This document shows positions 1 to 7,138 of a stretch of DNA of 11,005 nt, piece after piece. Both the position numbers and the translations under genes were made by a program. The stretch spans positions 1-11,005 of the forward strand of contig JBJXFD010000499.1 in NCBI GenBank assembly GCA_046153985.1. Reading direction: 5' to 3'. Below the pieces are notes generated by a model. The model was not told where the DNA came from and did not search any database. It saw nothing but the letters and a program-made list of their open reading frames with translations. Positions within the stretch are counted from its first letter, which is position 1. The number at the start of each line of letters is the position of its first letter. The DNA comes from JABWAJ01 sp046153985. Its GTDB lineage: Bacteria; Bacteroidota; Bacteroidia; Chitinophagales; Saprospiraceae.

Positions 1-327
1 GAGTGCATCCGCCAAACGATTTACCACTACTTCGCGCGCCTCATCAATAACATAGAAGAAGATGCTTACCCCGACTTCATCGAAGCGTCCAGGTTATTCC
101 CGGTTTACATGCACATCTTTGCCAACGAACGGTTTAACCAGGATTTGGAAAACCTTTCGATGAACTACATTAATAAGTTGCTGCTACGCTTTGCCGACAA
201 GCGCGGCAAGGATTATCAGGACATCAAAAAATTCGTTTCTTCGGTGTTCTTGGACCTTGGTTTCCTGAAAGAAAAAGAGGTAGTGGAGCTGTTCAAAACG
301 CGCCGGAAAAAGACGAAGGAAGAATAG
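1..327 (+). CDS. C-terminal fragment of an unrecognised helical protein
   Basis: The reading frame is open from the first base of the window to a TAG stop at 325-327, giving at least 108 residues; the true start lies outside the window. An internal ATG at 109 is in frame but need not be the start, because coding continues upstream (ECIRQTIYHYFARL... before it). The fragment looks all-helical, rich in Phe/Leu/Lys/Glu, with a very basic and acidic tail (RRKKTKEE). I do not recognise the family. The C-terminal half of a TetR-type regulator is one possibility from the helical pattern only, and no DNA-binding part is visible. A strong terminator follows 36 bases after the stop, so it is the last gene of its unit and separate from the gene at 520. 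Confidence 0.7.
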   Translation, partial: ECIRQTIYHYFARLINNIEEDAYPDFIEASRLFPVYMHIFANERFNQDLENLSMNYINKLLLRFADKRGKDYQDIKKFVSSVFLDLGFLKEKEVVELFKTRRKKTKEE

Positions 328-362
328 TAGCAAACCTACTCCTTCCATTCAGGTGAAATAAA

Positions 363-397
363 AACAGCCGGGGCATAGCGCTCCGGCTGTTTTTTTT
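363..397 (+). terminator. Rho-independent terminator of the first gene
   Basis: AACAGCCGG (363-371) pairs with CCGGCTGTT (383-391). The stem extends inward through a G-T wobble and two G-C pairs to 12 pairs with a 5-base loop (375-379). It is followed at once by an uninterrupted T run (390-397). This is a textbook intrinsic terminator for the gene ending at 327. Confidence 0.9.
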
Positions 398-459
398 ATA
401 GAAAATCAGTGCAACCCTGTAACAAACCCTTTTACCGGAGAATAAAAGAAAGAGACCAT

Positions 460-490
460 GCATAGCTGCCCTTAACGCTATGCTTTTTTT
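460..490 (+). terminator. Second hairpin plus T run, in the leader of the secreted-protein gene
   Basis: GCATAGC (460-466) pairs perfectly with GCTATGC (477-483) across a 10-base loop, followed by seven T (484-490). It has terminator shape but a short 7-bp stem. It lies only 29 bases before the ATG at 520. It is either a back-up terminator for upstream transcription, with the 520 promoter tucked in behind it, or a leader attenuator. I could not find a TAnnTTTG promoter between 392 and 519 that would settle this. Confidence 0.55.
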
Positions 491-519
491 AGTTAACCTT
501 TTATAACCTCAAATGCACC

Positions 520-3396
520 ATGAGAAAGCTATTCTTCCTTTCGCTGCTGTTCGGCATGGGGATCAACCTCATCCATGCCCAGGAAAAGTTTGAAATCAGA
601 AACCCGGAAGTCATTCCCGGTATTTTTCACGGAGAAACGGCTCCTTTGAAAGATTTCAAACCCGACCCCAATTTCCCAAATGAAATAACCAAAGCTGAAA
701 AGCTGGGGTATAACCCCAAAAAAAACTGGCCCCTGCACGCCCGGGTAAATCCCAATGCTTTGCCAATAGGCGCGGACCCGGCCTGGCAAGGCATTTATCC
801 TGCCAGCGGTAGTGCAAAAGCTTTGACCCGGAGTTTTGATGCGCAAACCTACACCAGCGTCAACCCCTCAGACCCTTCCTTAGATGCCGGGCCAAATCAC
901 GTGATCCAAATGATCAATGCTTCATCAGGCGCCCGTTTTCAAGTTTTTGACAAAGCCGGAACTTCTCTTTCAGGCCCTAACCAGTTTGATGCCTTTTTCG
1001 GTTTGCCGGGCGGCAAGGGCGACCCGATCGTCCTTTATGACCAGTTGGCCAACCGCTGGTTCATGAGCGAGTTTTCAGCCGCTGGCAACCTGTTTATGAT
1101 TGCCATCAGCACAACTCCGGATCCGCTGGGCACCTGGTTCACCTACACGTTTACAGCGCCTAATTTCCCGGATTACCCTAAATATTCGATCTGGCCCGAT
1201 GGGTATTTTATCACCACCAATGAAACCACGCCGGCTATTTATGCGCTGGATCGCACTCAAATGTTGGCTGGTTTGCCAGCTACCATGCAGCGTTTTACCA
1301 CACCAAATTACCCTACAATTGGCTTTCAATCTACAACGCCGGTGGGTTTAGAAGGCGCTACACCGCCCCCTGCCGGAGCGCCGGCCATGTTTATGCGCAT
1401 GGCTGATGACGCCTGGTCGGCTGCCATCCCCAATGACCGCCTTGAAATCTACGAATTAGATATTGACTTTGCGACCCCGGCCAATTCCGTTTTTTCCGGG
1501 CCAACATTTTTACCGACAGCGCCATTTGATACCGAGCTAAACGGGTTTCTTGCCTTTTCATGTTTCGCCCAACCCGGCAGCGCCATCAGGCTTGACCCAC
1601 TGCGCGAGGTGCTGATGTACCAGATCCAATACCGCAATTTTGGCACCCACGAATCTATGGTTTGTAACCACGTGACGGATGTTGATGGAACGGATCGCGG
1701 CGGCGTTCGCTGGTACGAGTTGCGGCGCACAGGTGGCGGCCCCTGGTCTATTTTTCAGCAAGGCACTTATTCGCCCGATACCGATAGCCGCTGGATGGCG
1801 GCCATTGCCATCAATGCTGCCGGCGATATAGGTTTGATGTACAATATTTCTTCCACCACGACTTTTCCGGGTATTCGCGCTACGGGCCGCAGGGCTTGTG
1901 ATCCGCCCGGACAAATGACAGAGGCAGAAATGGTGATCGCAACCGGGGCTGCAGCCAATGCCAGCAACCGGTATGGCGATTACAATGCCCTGAGCGTTGA
2001 CCCGGCAGATGAAATGACCTTTTGGGGTACGGCCCAATACAACCCTACTTCCCAGTGGAGAACCCGCATTGCTTCGTTTGACATCACGCCATGCTGTGAA
2101 TTGAAGATCGTTGATGTTACCCAAACCGATGAAATCTGCCCCGGCGCTAACGATGGCACCATTACCGTTTCGGCAGTTACCGGCGTTGGGCCAATTTCTT
2201 ATACCATTGCCGGGCCGGTGAACCAGACCAATAATACCGGCATTTTTACGGGTTTGCCAAGCGGAAATTATTCCATCACGGTCACTGATACCGGGGTGTC
2301 GGGATGTGAGGGGGTTTCTTCGGCAACCATTAATCCGGGGGTAGACAATACCCCTCCAGTACTCGTTTGCCCGGCCGACCTGACCGTCCCCTGCGATAAA
2401 ATAAATGACCTCCTTGAAACGGGTATGGCCTCCGCAACAGATAATTGCGACCCGGTTCCAGTGGTTACTTTTAGCGACCATGTCGTTTCGGGCGACTGCG
2501 AATGGGAGTGTACGGTGGAAAGAACCTGGACAGCAGTTGATGCTTTTGCCAATACCAGCACTTGCGTGCAAACGATTGTCAGTTCTTCGCTGACCCTGCT
2601 GGAAGGCGCCCTTTCTACTGATGTGGATGGAGACGGACTCGCTGATCCTTTAGTTGTTGGTTACTCGTTCGGCAAAGTAACCCTGGATGCTGCCGATGCA
2701 GCCTGCATCATCAGTTGGATGCCCGCGAAAGGCGACTCGGCTATGGCGTTGGTCGTAGCGCAGGTACAGGTTGGCGCCGATTGTCTGCCAGGCGCTAACC
2801 CGCTGGATCTCGACGGAAATCTCATCAACCCGCTATTTGCCGAAGGGCTTGAACTGGGCATTAAAGTGCGGCTGGATCCTGCTTTTGGTGAGGGGTTGCT
2901 TTCAGCGACCAGCTGCACAATCGCACCCATCGTACTGCTGTTTCTGCCGCCCAATCCGACAGTCAATGACCTGCTTCGCCTCAGCAATATTGCGCTTGGC
3001 AATCTGATTGGCCCGACGAATTTGCAGGAATTACTGGCCGCCATTCGTTGCGTGAATGAAGGATACGACATTTGCGATACGGTTAAAGAAAGCGCCAAAT
3101 TAGTTAAAATACTTCCGGTTAAAATACAGCCCGCACCGGCGCAGGGATTCCAGGTATTTCCTAACCCCACAACCGGAAATGTAAATCTGGACTTAACGCA
3201 CTACGTCGGAAAAGAGGTATCCATATCGGTATACAGCCTGCAAGGGCAATTGCTGCAATCTACCACCATCGAGGAGGCACAGCCTCTGGAACAACTGAAC
3301 TTGACGGGCAACCAAAATGGGATGTACCTCGTGCGGGTGAAGTCTGAAGGGTTACCCGATGCAACCCGGCGGGTGGTGCTGAACGGAATGAGATAG
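520..3396 (+). CDS. Secreted multidomain protein with SprB-like, HYR-like and T9SS sorting domains
   Basis: This is a 958-residue exported protein. Residues 1-20 form a signal peptide (positive MRK, hydrophobic core, cleavage likely after IHA before QE). Residues ~100-520 are a large domain with repeated aromatic strands (GDPIVLYDQLANRWFMSEF, WPDGYF), which I would guess is a beta-propeller. Residues ~528-606 resemble a SprB repeat (DEICPGANDGTITV, GLPSGNYSITVTD). Residues ~608-688 resemble an HYR-type module (DNTPPVLVCPADLTVPCD, SATDNCDP, RTWTAVDAFAN). Residues ~690-858 form an unrecognised segment with two Asp-rich, possibly Ca-binding motifs (DVDGDGLADP, DLDGN) ending in AIRCVNEGYDICD. Residues ~877-958 are a Por-secretion-tail/type A sorting domain (FQVFPNPTTGNVNLDL, GMYLVRV). 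Sorting domains of this family direct export by the type IX system and surface attachment or release. The exact role is unknown; adhesion or matrix binding is inferred. The last ~130 residues are paralogous to the partial gene at 10610-11005. Confidence 0.9.
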   Translation: MRKLFFLSLLFGMGINLIHAQEKFEIRNPEVIPGIFHGETAPLKDFKPDPNFPNEITKAEKLGYNPKKNWPLHARVNPNALPIGADPAWQGIYPASGSAKALTRSFDAQTYTSVNPSDPSLDAGPNHVIQMINASSGARFQVFDKAGTSLSGPNQFDAFFGLPGGKGDPIVLYDQLANRWFMSEFSAAGNLFMIAISTTPDPLGTWFTYTFTAPNFPDYPKYSIWPDGYFITTNETTPAIYALDRTQMLAGLPATMQRFTTPNYPTIGFQSTTPVGLEGATPPPAGAPAMFMRMADDAWSAAIPNDRLEIYELDIDFATPANSVFSGPTFLPTAPFDTELNGFLAFSCFAQPGSAIRLDPLREVLMYQIQYRNFGTHESMVCNHVTDVDGTDRGGVRWYELRRTGGGPWSIFQQGTYSPDTDSRWMAAIAINAAGDIGLMYNISSTTTFPGIRATGRRACDPPGQMTEAEMVIATGAAANASNRYGDYNALSVDPADEMTFWGTAQYNPTSQWRTRIASFDITPCCELKIVDVTQTDEICPGANDGTITVSAVTGVGPISYTIAGPVNQTNNTGIFTGLPSGNYSITVTDTGVSGCEGVSSATINPGVDNTPPVLVCPADLTVPCDKINDLLETGMASATDNCDPVPVVTFSDHVVSGDCEWECTVERTWTAVDAFANTSTCVQTIVSSSLTLLEGALSTDVDGDGLADPLVVGYSFGKVTLDAADAACIISWMPAKGDSAMALVVAQVQVGADCLPGANPLDLDGNLINPLFAEGLELGIKVRLDPAFGEGLLSATSCTIAPIVLLFLPPNPTVNDLLRLSNIALGNLIGPTNLQELLAAIRCVNEGYDICDTVKESAKLVKILPVKIQPAPAQGFQVFPNPTTGNVNLDLTHYVGKEVSISVYSLQGQLLQSTTIEEAQPLEQLNLTGNQNGMYLVRVKSEGLPDATRRVVLNGMR

Positions 3397-3440
3397 CTTT
3401 TGGGAATCAGAAAGAAATGTGACAATTGATGAATAGGAAA

Positions 3441-3482
3441 CATGAGTCATCCCGAATTTTTGGGATGGCTCATGTTGTTTTT
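3441..3482 (+). terminator. Hairpin terminator of the secreted-protein gene
   Basis: Arm 3441-3453 (CATGAGTCATCCC) pairs with 3462-3474 (GGGATGGCTCATG) over 13 pairs including one G-T wobble, with an 8-base loop. A T-rich stretch (3475-3482) interrupted by one G follows. It begins 45 bases after the stop. The hairpin is related in sequence to the one at 10546-10577 behind the paralogous gene. Confidence 0.75.
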
Positions 3483-3646
3483 GGGGTAAATGGCATCATG
3501 CAGGCAGAGCCTGCCCTGTATAACTTGTCCCGTATAGCGGGAGCGGGTCTGCGACATCGGGGGTAATTGTAAGTCGGGGCTACGGATGTTTGAACGGGGA
3601 AGCGCTGTTCGCTATTCAGAAGCCCGCCGCAGTGCGTCACCCGGTT
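3483..3646. other. Intergenic stretch with two small palindromes, no gene seen
   Basis: No open frame here has recognisable protein content. Two compact palindromes are visible: GCAGGC-aga-GCCTGC (3500-3514) and CCCG-tatag-CGGG (3529-3541). Their short stems and 3-5 base loops are similar in style to the REP-like palindromes between hsdR and hsdM, though the sequences differ. They may be remnants of another REP-type family; I cannot confirm this from one copy. Confidence 0.45.
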
Positions 3647-3683
3647 CCCCCTTCGCGTTACTTAAGCGATGGTCGAAAGGGGG
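3647..3683 (-). terminator. Imperfect GC-rich hairpin, possible original end of the hsdS transcript
   Basis: CCCCCTT (3647-3653) pairs with AAGGGGG (3677-3683), with partial pairing further in (CG with CG beside a bulged A). Removing the 155-bp insertion at 3691-3845 makes the hsdS frame run into this hairpin and stop at TAA (3658-3660 on the - strand). It could therefore have ended the hsdS message before the insertion. There is no T run, so a terminator role is only a suggestion. Confidence 0.3.
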
Positions 3684-3690
3684 CTGAGGG
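3681..3690. repeat. Left copy of a probable target-site duplication
   Basis: GGGCTGAGGG lies directly outside the left end of the inverted-repeat element and matches GGGCGGAGGG (3846-3855), directly outside its right end, at 9 of 10 positions in direct orientation. The G-rich composition raises the odds of a chance match. Confidence 0.55.
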
Positions 3691-3845
3691 CAATGTTGTT
3701 AAGTTAAGGTTTTTTAGGTGTCATCTGCGTAGGCACGAAGCAGGTGACATCTCAAAAAACCGCTTCCCGAATCGCAAAAATTAAGATGACACCTTTTCCT
3801 GCGTCTGAGATGTCACCTTAATTTTTGCTTAACTTAACGACATTG
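3691..3845. mobile_element. 155-bp MITE-like element with 18-bp terminal inverted repeats
   Basis: The ends, CAATGTTGTTAAGTTAAG (3691-3708) and the complement of CAATGTCGTTAAGTTAAG (3828-3845), match at 17 of 18 positions. Inside are two long imperfect hairpins: 3708-3728 with 3740-3761, and 3774-3793 with 3807-3828. Both are built from the same two 11-mers: X AGGTGTCATCT (3716-3726), Y AGGTGACATCT (3742-3752), then exact complements of X (3784-3794) and of Y (3808-3818). The element is flanked by a 9/10 direct repeat of 10 bp. It has no coding capacity, so it would be moved in trans by a transposase encoded elsewhere. A 10-bp duplication would fit an IS4-like parent, but the family is a guess. 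The right terminal repeat forms the last codons and stop of hsdS. Confidence 0.65.
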
Positions 3846-5169
3846 GGGCGGAGGGGGCCGACAACGCCTCCCGCAACACCTGCTGCAACAACTGCGCATT
3901 GCAATCCTGACTGTGCCGGATGCTGGCCTCCAGCGCGTCGCAGGTTTGCAGGAGTTGTTCTAATTTTTGGACGATGCGGTGCTGCTCGGGGAGGGGGGGA
4001 AGGGGGATGAGGAATTGTTCCAGATTATATTTGGGTAAGCCTTCACGACCTGCTCCTGTTGTTGAAGAAAATATATATTTTTGAAAAAACGGAGATAAAA
4101 CCACTTTGTGATAGAAAGAGTTGTTCACATATATCGGTCGAATTATACAAACGTGTTGGCTGACATTTCCTTCTTCAAATTCACTTGGAACGATTGCACA
4201 TCTTCCCATTGACCCTCCTGTAATATTTAGCAAAATATCATTTGCATAAACTATTGTTCCTGTCATTTGAGCATGAACCTCACCAGAAATTAAGGTAATG
4301 TCATCGTAAACTAACCCCTCATTGTAAATATTTTGAGACCGAAAAAAAGGTATTCCTGATTTTGCGTAATTGCTGCCTTTTGGCGTACTTCCTGAACCAA
4401 TTTTCGAACATACCTCCCCCAACCTACACCACACCCACCCTTCCGGAATCTCAAACGGCGCCTCCTCCGCATGAACGGGCGGCAGCGGCTTGTCTTTTTT
4501 GAGTTTGCCGGCTTTGATGAGCTGTTCCTTTTCTGCTTTTATTTTCCGGAGCAAGGCGTCGGCGGGCTCGTCGGAAGGATCCTGGGCGAGCAATTTTCCC
4601 TGCACGGCTTCCTGCAGCAATTGGCGGCGGAGTTGCTGGACGAGGGAGAGCTGGTGGGTGAGTTCGGTGGAGAGGGATTCAGAACCTTTTTTCAGCTCCT
4701 TTAATTTTTTTAAAATAACCTTTTGCTCTGCTATTGATGGCAAATCTATCTCATAATTAAAAAACCTGTCTTTTTGTAACCGTATTCTTTGAGTCGTTCC
4801 ATCACTGCTTTGTTTGCAGATATAATCGAAAAACTCTGTTGATGTGAGGAATAAAAGAAATTCTTTATCAATTAATGTTTCATCAGGATCTAAACACCAA
4901 AAGTCATTGGTAATAATTGCCCCGTCTAATTCATCGGGAACAATTCCAAATGCGCCATTCCTTGCGTCTATTCCTGATAGTATAAAATCACCAGCTTTTA
5001 TGGCAGACATCGGTGATTTTATTTCAAGGCCTTTTGAGGTATTCCTCAGTGTAACGCCCTTATGATAAAGTTTAATGGTAACTAATTTGTACTCTTCATC
5101 AGGATGAACTTTGACAGTTTCCCTTCTTCTTTTCATTACCTCCCCCAATTTCACCTTTCTCCAGCTCAT
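3829..5169 (-). CDS. hsdS: Type I restriction-modification specificity subunit HsdS
   Basis: This 446-residue protein has the normal length for a complete HsdS with two target-recognition domains (Methylase_S fold). TRD1 spans residues ~1-145. A conserved helical region follows (LPSIAEQKVILKKLKEL, 143-185, then QLLQEAVQGKLL). TRD2 spans ~240-390, introduced by PFEIPEGWVWCRLGEV. The second helical region begins PLPPLPEQHRIVQKLEQLL (389-408). Each TRD would read one half of a bipartite DNA site and the helical spacers set the gap between halves; the target cannot be read from sequence. The start ATG overlaps the hsdM stop (ATGA), so translation is probably coupled. Both TRD-coding segments are much more AT-rich than the helical parts. 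The last residues (MSLS) and TAA come from the inserted element at 3691-3845; without it the frame would end in PFRPSLK and stop at 3658. The loss affects only the tail, so the protein is likely functional. Confidence 0.93.
   Translation of the reverse strand: MSWRKVKLGEVMKRRRETVKVHPDEEYKLVTIKLYHKGVTLRNTSKGLEIKSPMSAIKAGDFILSGIDARNGAFGIVPDELDGAIITNDFWCLDPDETLIDKEFLLFLTSTEFFDYICKQSSDGTTQRIRLQKDRFFNYEIDLPSIAEQKVILKKLKELKKGSESLSTELTHQLSLVQQLRRQLLQEAVQGKLLAQDPSDEPADALLRKIKAEKEQLIKAGKLKKDKPLPPVHAEEAPFEIPEGWVWCRLGEVCSKIGSGSTPKGSNYAKSGIPFFRSQNIYNEGLVYDDITLISGEVHAQMTGTIVYANDILLNITGGSMGRCAIVPSEFEEGNVSQHVCIIRPIYVNNSFYHKVVLSPFFQKYIFSSTTGAGREGLPKYNLEQFLIPLPPLPEQHRIVQKLEQLLQTCDALEASIRHSQDCNAQLLQQVLREALSAPSAPMSLS
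3846..3855. repeat. Right copy of a probable target-site duplication
   Basis: GGGCGGAGGG abuts the right terminal repeat and mirrors GGGCTGAGGG (3681-3690). These bases encode part of the hsdS C-terminus (SAP), which puts the insertion site inside the hsdS coding end. Confidence 0.55.
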
Positions 5170-6602
5170 CTCACCCCCTCTTTTAACGCCTCCAACAATC
5201 CATTACTTTTCTCAAACGACTTCCGCAGCAGTTCCATCAGTTCGGCGCTGTTGAATTCGTGGGTTGCTTCAATTTTGTTGGGGTTTTTGATGTCGAGGTC
5301 GTAGCCGCGGGCTTTGATGGTTTCGATGGGCACTTTCCAGCACACATCGCTTTCGGCGCGGTGGTTCCACCAGGCTTTGATCGGTTCAAATTCTCTGACC
5401 TGGATGGTTTTGGTTTTGCTGTACGATTTTTGGCCTTCGGGCAGGCGGTGTTCGTAGTACCAGACCTCTTTAGTGGGCGTTCCTTTGTCAAAAAACAGGA
5501 GGTTGGTGGCGACGGTGGCGTAGGGCTGGAACACCGAATTGGGCAGCCGGATGATGGTGTGCAAGTTGCATTCTTCGAGCAGGCGCTGGCGCACGCGCTG
5601 TTTCACGCCTTCGCCGGTGAGCGAGCCGTCGGGCAGCACGATGCCGGCGCGGCCGCCGTGTTTCAGCAAGTGGATCATGAGGATGAGGAAGAGGTCGGCG
5701 CTTTCTTTGGTGCGGAAATTTTGGGGAAAATTGGTTTCGTTGCCATTGGCCACAATGCCGCCGAAGGGCGGGTTGGCGAGGATGACGTTGACGCGGTCTT
5801 TTTCGGTGAAGGCGCTCAGGGGCTGGTCGAGGGCGTCGCCGAAGCGGATATTGGGCACTTCGATGTCGTGCAGGATGAGGTTGGTGGTGGCCAGCAGGAA
5901 CGGCAGGGGTTTGTATTCCCAGCCCATGATATGGGTTTCGATGCTTTTGCGCGCTTCCACGCTGTTGGCCTGTTGTTTCAGGTGTTCCACGGCGCAGGTG
6001 AGGTAGCCGCCGGTGCCGCAGGCCGGGTCGAGGATTTTTTCGCCGATTTGCGGGTTGATGATATCGGTGATGAACTGTGTAATGGCGCGCGGGGTATAGA
6101 ATTCACCACTTTTGCCGGCGCTTTGCAGTTCTTTCAGGATGCTTTCGTACAGCTCGCCAAAAGCGTGGCGGTCTTTGGCGATGTTGAAGTCAATTTCGTT
6201 GAGTTTGTTGAGCACCTTTCGGATGTTGGTGCCGCTTTTCATGTAGTTGTTGTTGCCTTCAAACACTTTTTGCACGATGAGGGCGCGGCGGTTGCCGGTG
6301 CGGAGGTCGAGGTTGCGCAGGGCGGGGAACAGCTTGCGGTCTACGAACTCCAGCAGTTCGTCGCCGGTGATGCCTTCGTCGTCGCCTGCCCAGTTGCCTT
6401 TGGCCCTGATCCAGTGGAATTCATCGGGGATGGGCGAGGTGTAGTTGTCATCGAGCAGTTCGAGTTCTTTGTCCTTGTCCGAAAAAATCTTGAGGAAAAG
6501 CATCCAGCCGAGTTGTTCGATGCGTTGGGCATCGCCGTTGAGGCCGGTGTCCTGCCACATGATGTCGCGGATGGATTTAAGGGTGCCGGAGATGTTGGCC
6601 AT
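5166..6602 (-). CDS. hsdM: Type I restriction-modification N6-adenine methyltransferase HsdM
   Basis: This 478-residue modification subunit transfers a methyl group from S-adenosylmethionine to adenine N6 within the type I site, as part of HsdM2S, and also takes part in the restricting HsdR2M2S complex. An N-terminal helical HsdM domain (residues ~5-140, starting LKSIRDIMWQDTG) is followed by the catalytic domain. Visible motifs are GEFYTPR (166-172), the SAM-binding motif DPACGTGGYL (192-201) and the catalytic NPPF (277-280). The ATG at 6600-6602 gives the usual N-terminus for this family, and no Shine-Dalgarno sequence precedes it. The stop overlaps the hsdS start by ATGA. A TAnnTTTG promoter box lies 26-33 bases upstream, so it may be expressed independently of hsdR, from which it is separated by about 1.3 kb of mobile DNA. 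Confidence 0.96.
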   Translation of the reverse strand: MANISGTLKSIRDIMWQDTGLNGDAQRIEQLGWMLFLKIFSDKDKELELLDDNYTSPIPDEFHWIRAKGNWAGDDEGITGDELLEFVDRKLFPALRNLDLRTGNRRALIVQKVFEGNNNYMKSGTNIRKVLNKLNEIDFNIAKDRHAFGELYESILKELQSAGKSGEFYTPRAITQFITDIINPQIGEKILDPACGTGGYLTCAVEHLKQQANSVEARKSIETHIMGWEYKPLPFLLATTNLILHDIEVPNIRFGDALDQPLSAFTEKDRVNVILANPPFGGIVANGNETNFPQNFRTKESADLFLILMIHLLKHGGRAGIVLPDGSLTGEGVKQRVRQRLLEECNLHTIIRLPNSVFQPYATVATNLLFFDKGTPTKEVWYYEHRLPEGQKSYSKTKTIQVREFEPIKAWWNHRAESDVCWKVPIETIKARGYDLDIKNPNKIEATHEFNSAELMELLRKSFEKSNGLLEALKEGVR

Positions 6603-6627
6603 GAAAGGATTAGGGTTTGGTGGTTTG

Positions 6628-6635
6628 CAAAATTA
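6628..6635 (-). promoter_or_regulatory. Candidate -7 promoter box for hsdM-hsdS
   Basis: On the - strand these bases read TAATTTTG, an exact match to the Bacteroidota -7 consensus TAnnTTTG, placed 26-33 bases before the hsdM ATG. No clear TTG was seen at the expected -33 distance, so the promoter call rests on one box. It would separate hsdMS expression from hsdR and from the inserted repeats. Confidence 0.5.
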
Positions 6636-6667
6636 GTGTTTTTTATCACATAGTACCATTGCGTTAA

Positions 6668-6841
6668 TATTCAACCACTTCGTGGTTACCCGTGCTCCCG
6701 GCGCATTTCCTAACCTCCGATTGCATCGGAGGCTATTCACATTCAACCCTTATCAGGGTTTATTTTGACAGTACACTCCCCCGTACCGGCCAAATTCTCA
6801 TGCCCGCTCTTGTTGATTTTCATTCCCGCTACTGGTGATAG
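6668..6841. repeat. Palindromic repeat copy A (left half-unit only)
   Basis: It begins TATTCAACC and carries three palindromes: AACCAC-ttc-GTGGTT (6673-6687), CCTCCGAT-tgc-ATCGGAGG (6714-6732) and AACCCT-tatc-AGGGTT (6745-6760). A ~81-base palindrome-poor stretch ending GGTGATAG follows. The right half present in copies B and C is missing; copy B begins within a few bases. By eye it differs from the same part of copy C at about 4 of ~175 positions, but from copy B at about 20. Confidence 0.85.
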
Positions 6842-6845
6842 TTAA

Positions 6846-7129
6846 TATTCAACCACTCCGTGGTTCCCCGTGCTCCCGGCGCATTTCACTACCTCCGATT
6901 GCATCGGAGGCTATTCACATTCAACCCTTATCAGGGTTTATTTTGACAACCCACTTCCCCGGTACCGCCCAACTCATCCTTTCCTGCTCTTGTTGATTTT
7001 AATTCCCGCTACCGGTGATAGCCTGAACCCGGCGAGCAACCGCGAAGCGGTTAACTATGAATAACCCCGGATGCAATCCGGGGTGTAAGAGGCTGCGTAT
7101 ATGCCTCCCAACCCTGGAAGGGTTGAATA
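6846..7129. repeat. Palindromic repeat copy B (complete unit)
   Basis: A complete 284-bp unit bounded by TATTCAACC (6846-6854) and its complement GGTTGAATA (7121-7129). It carries six palindromes: AACCAC-tcc-GTGGTT (6851-6865), CCTCCGAT-tgc-ATCGGAGG (6892-6910), AACCCT-tatc-AGGGTT (6923-6938), AACCGC-gaa-GCGGTT (7038-7052), CCCCGGAT-gca-ATCCGGGG (7065-7083) and CAACCCT-gga-AGGGTTG (7109-7125). The second three are an inverted version of the first three: on the opposite strand the 8-bp palindrome again has a TGC loop and is again followed after 12 bases (YTATTCAYAKTY-like spacer) by a 6-bp palindrome. It ends 9 bases from the transposase stop codon. Confidence 0.88.
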
Positions 7130-7138
7130 AAAAGCAGG

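Noticed and set aside
1558..2571. 337-codon - strand frame inside the secreted-protein gene
   Set aside because: It has no recognisable domain, and the + strand frame has a signal peptide, adhesin modules and a sorting domain across the same bases.
3590..3784. 64-codon + strand open frame
   Set aside because: It runs across the left boundary of the inserted inverted-repeat element and has no recognisable content, so it is an accident of the junction.
3483..3845. Retron or other structured non-coding RNA gene
   Set aside because: No reverse transcriptase is present, and the terminal inverted repeats with flanking direct repeats are better explained by a MITE insertion.
3829..5169. Phase-variable, invertible hsdS
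   Set aside because: There is no second or partial hsdS, no inverted TRD copy and no site-specific recombinase in the window.
5259..6653. Long + strand open frame (464 codons) opposite hsdM
   Set aside because: It is a shadow of the GC-rich hsdM codons, rich in Gly/Val/Ala/Phe with no motif, while the - strand carries all methyltransferase motifs.
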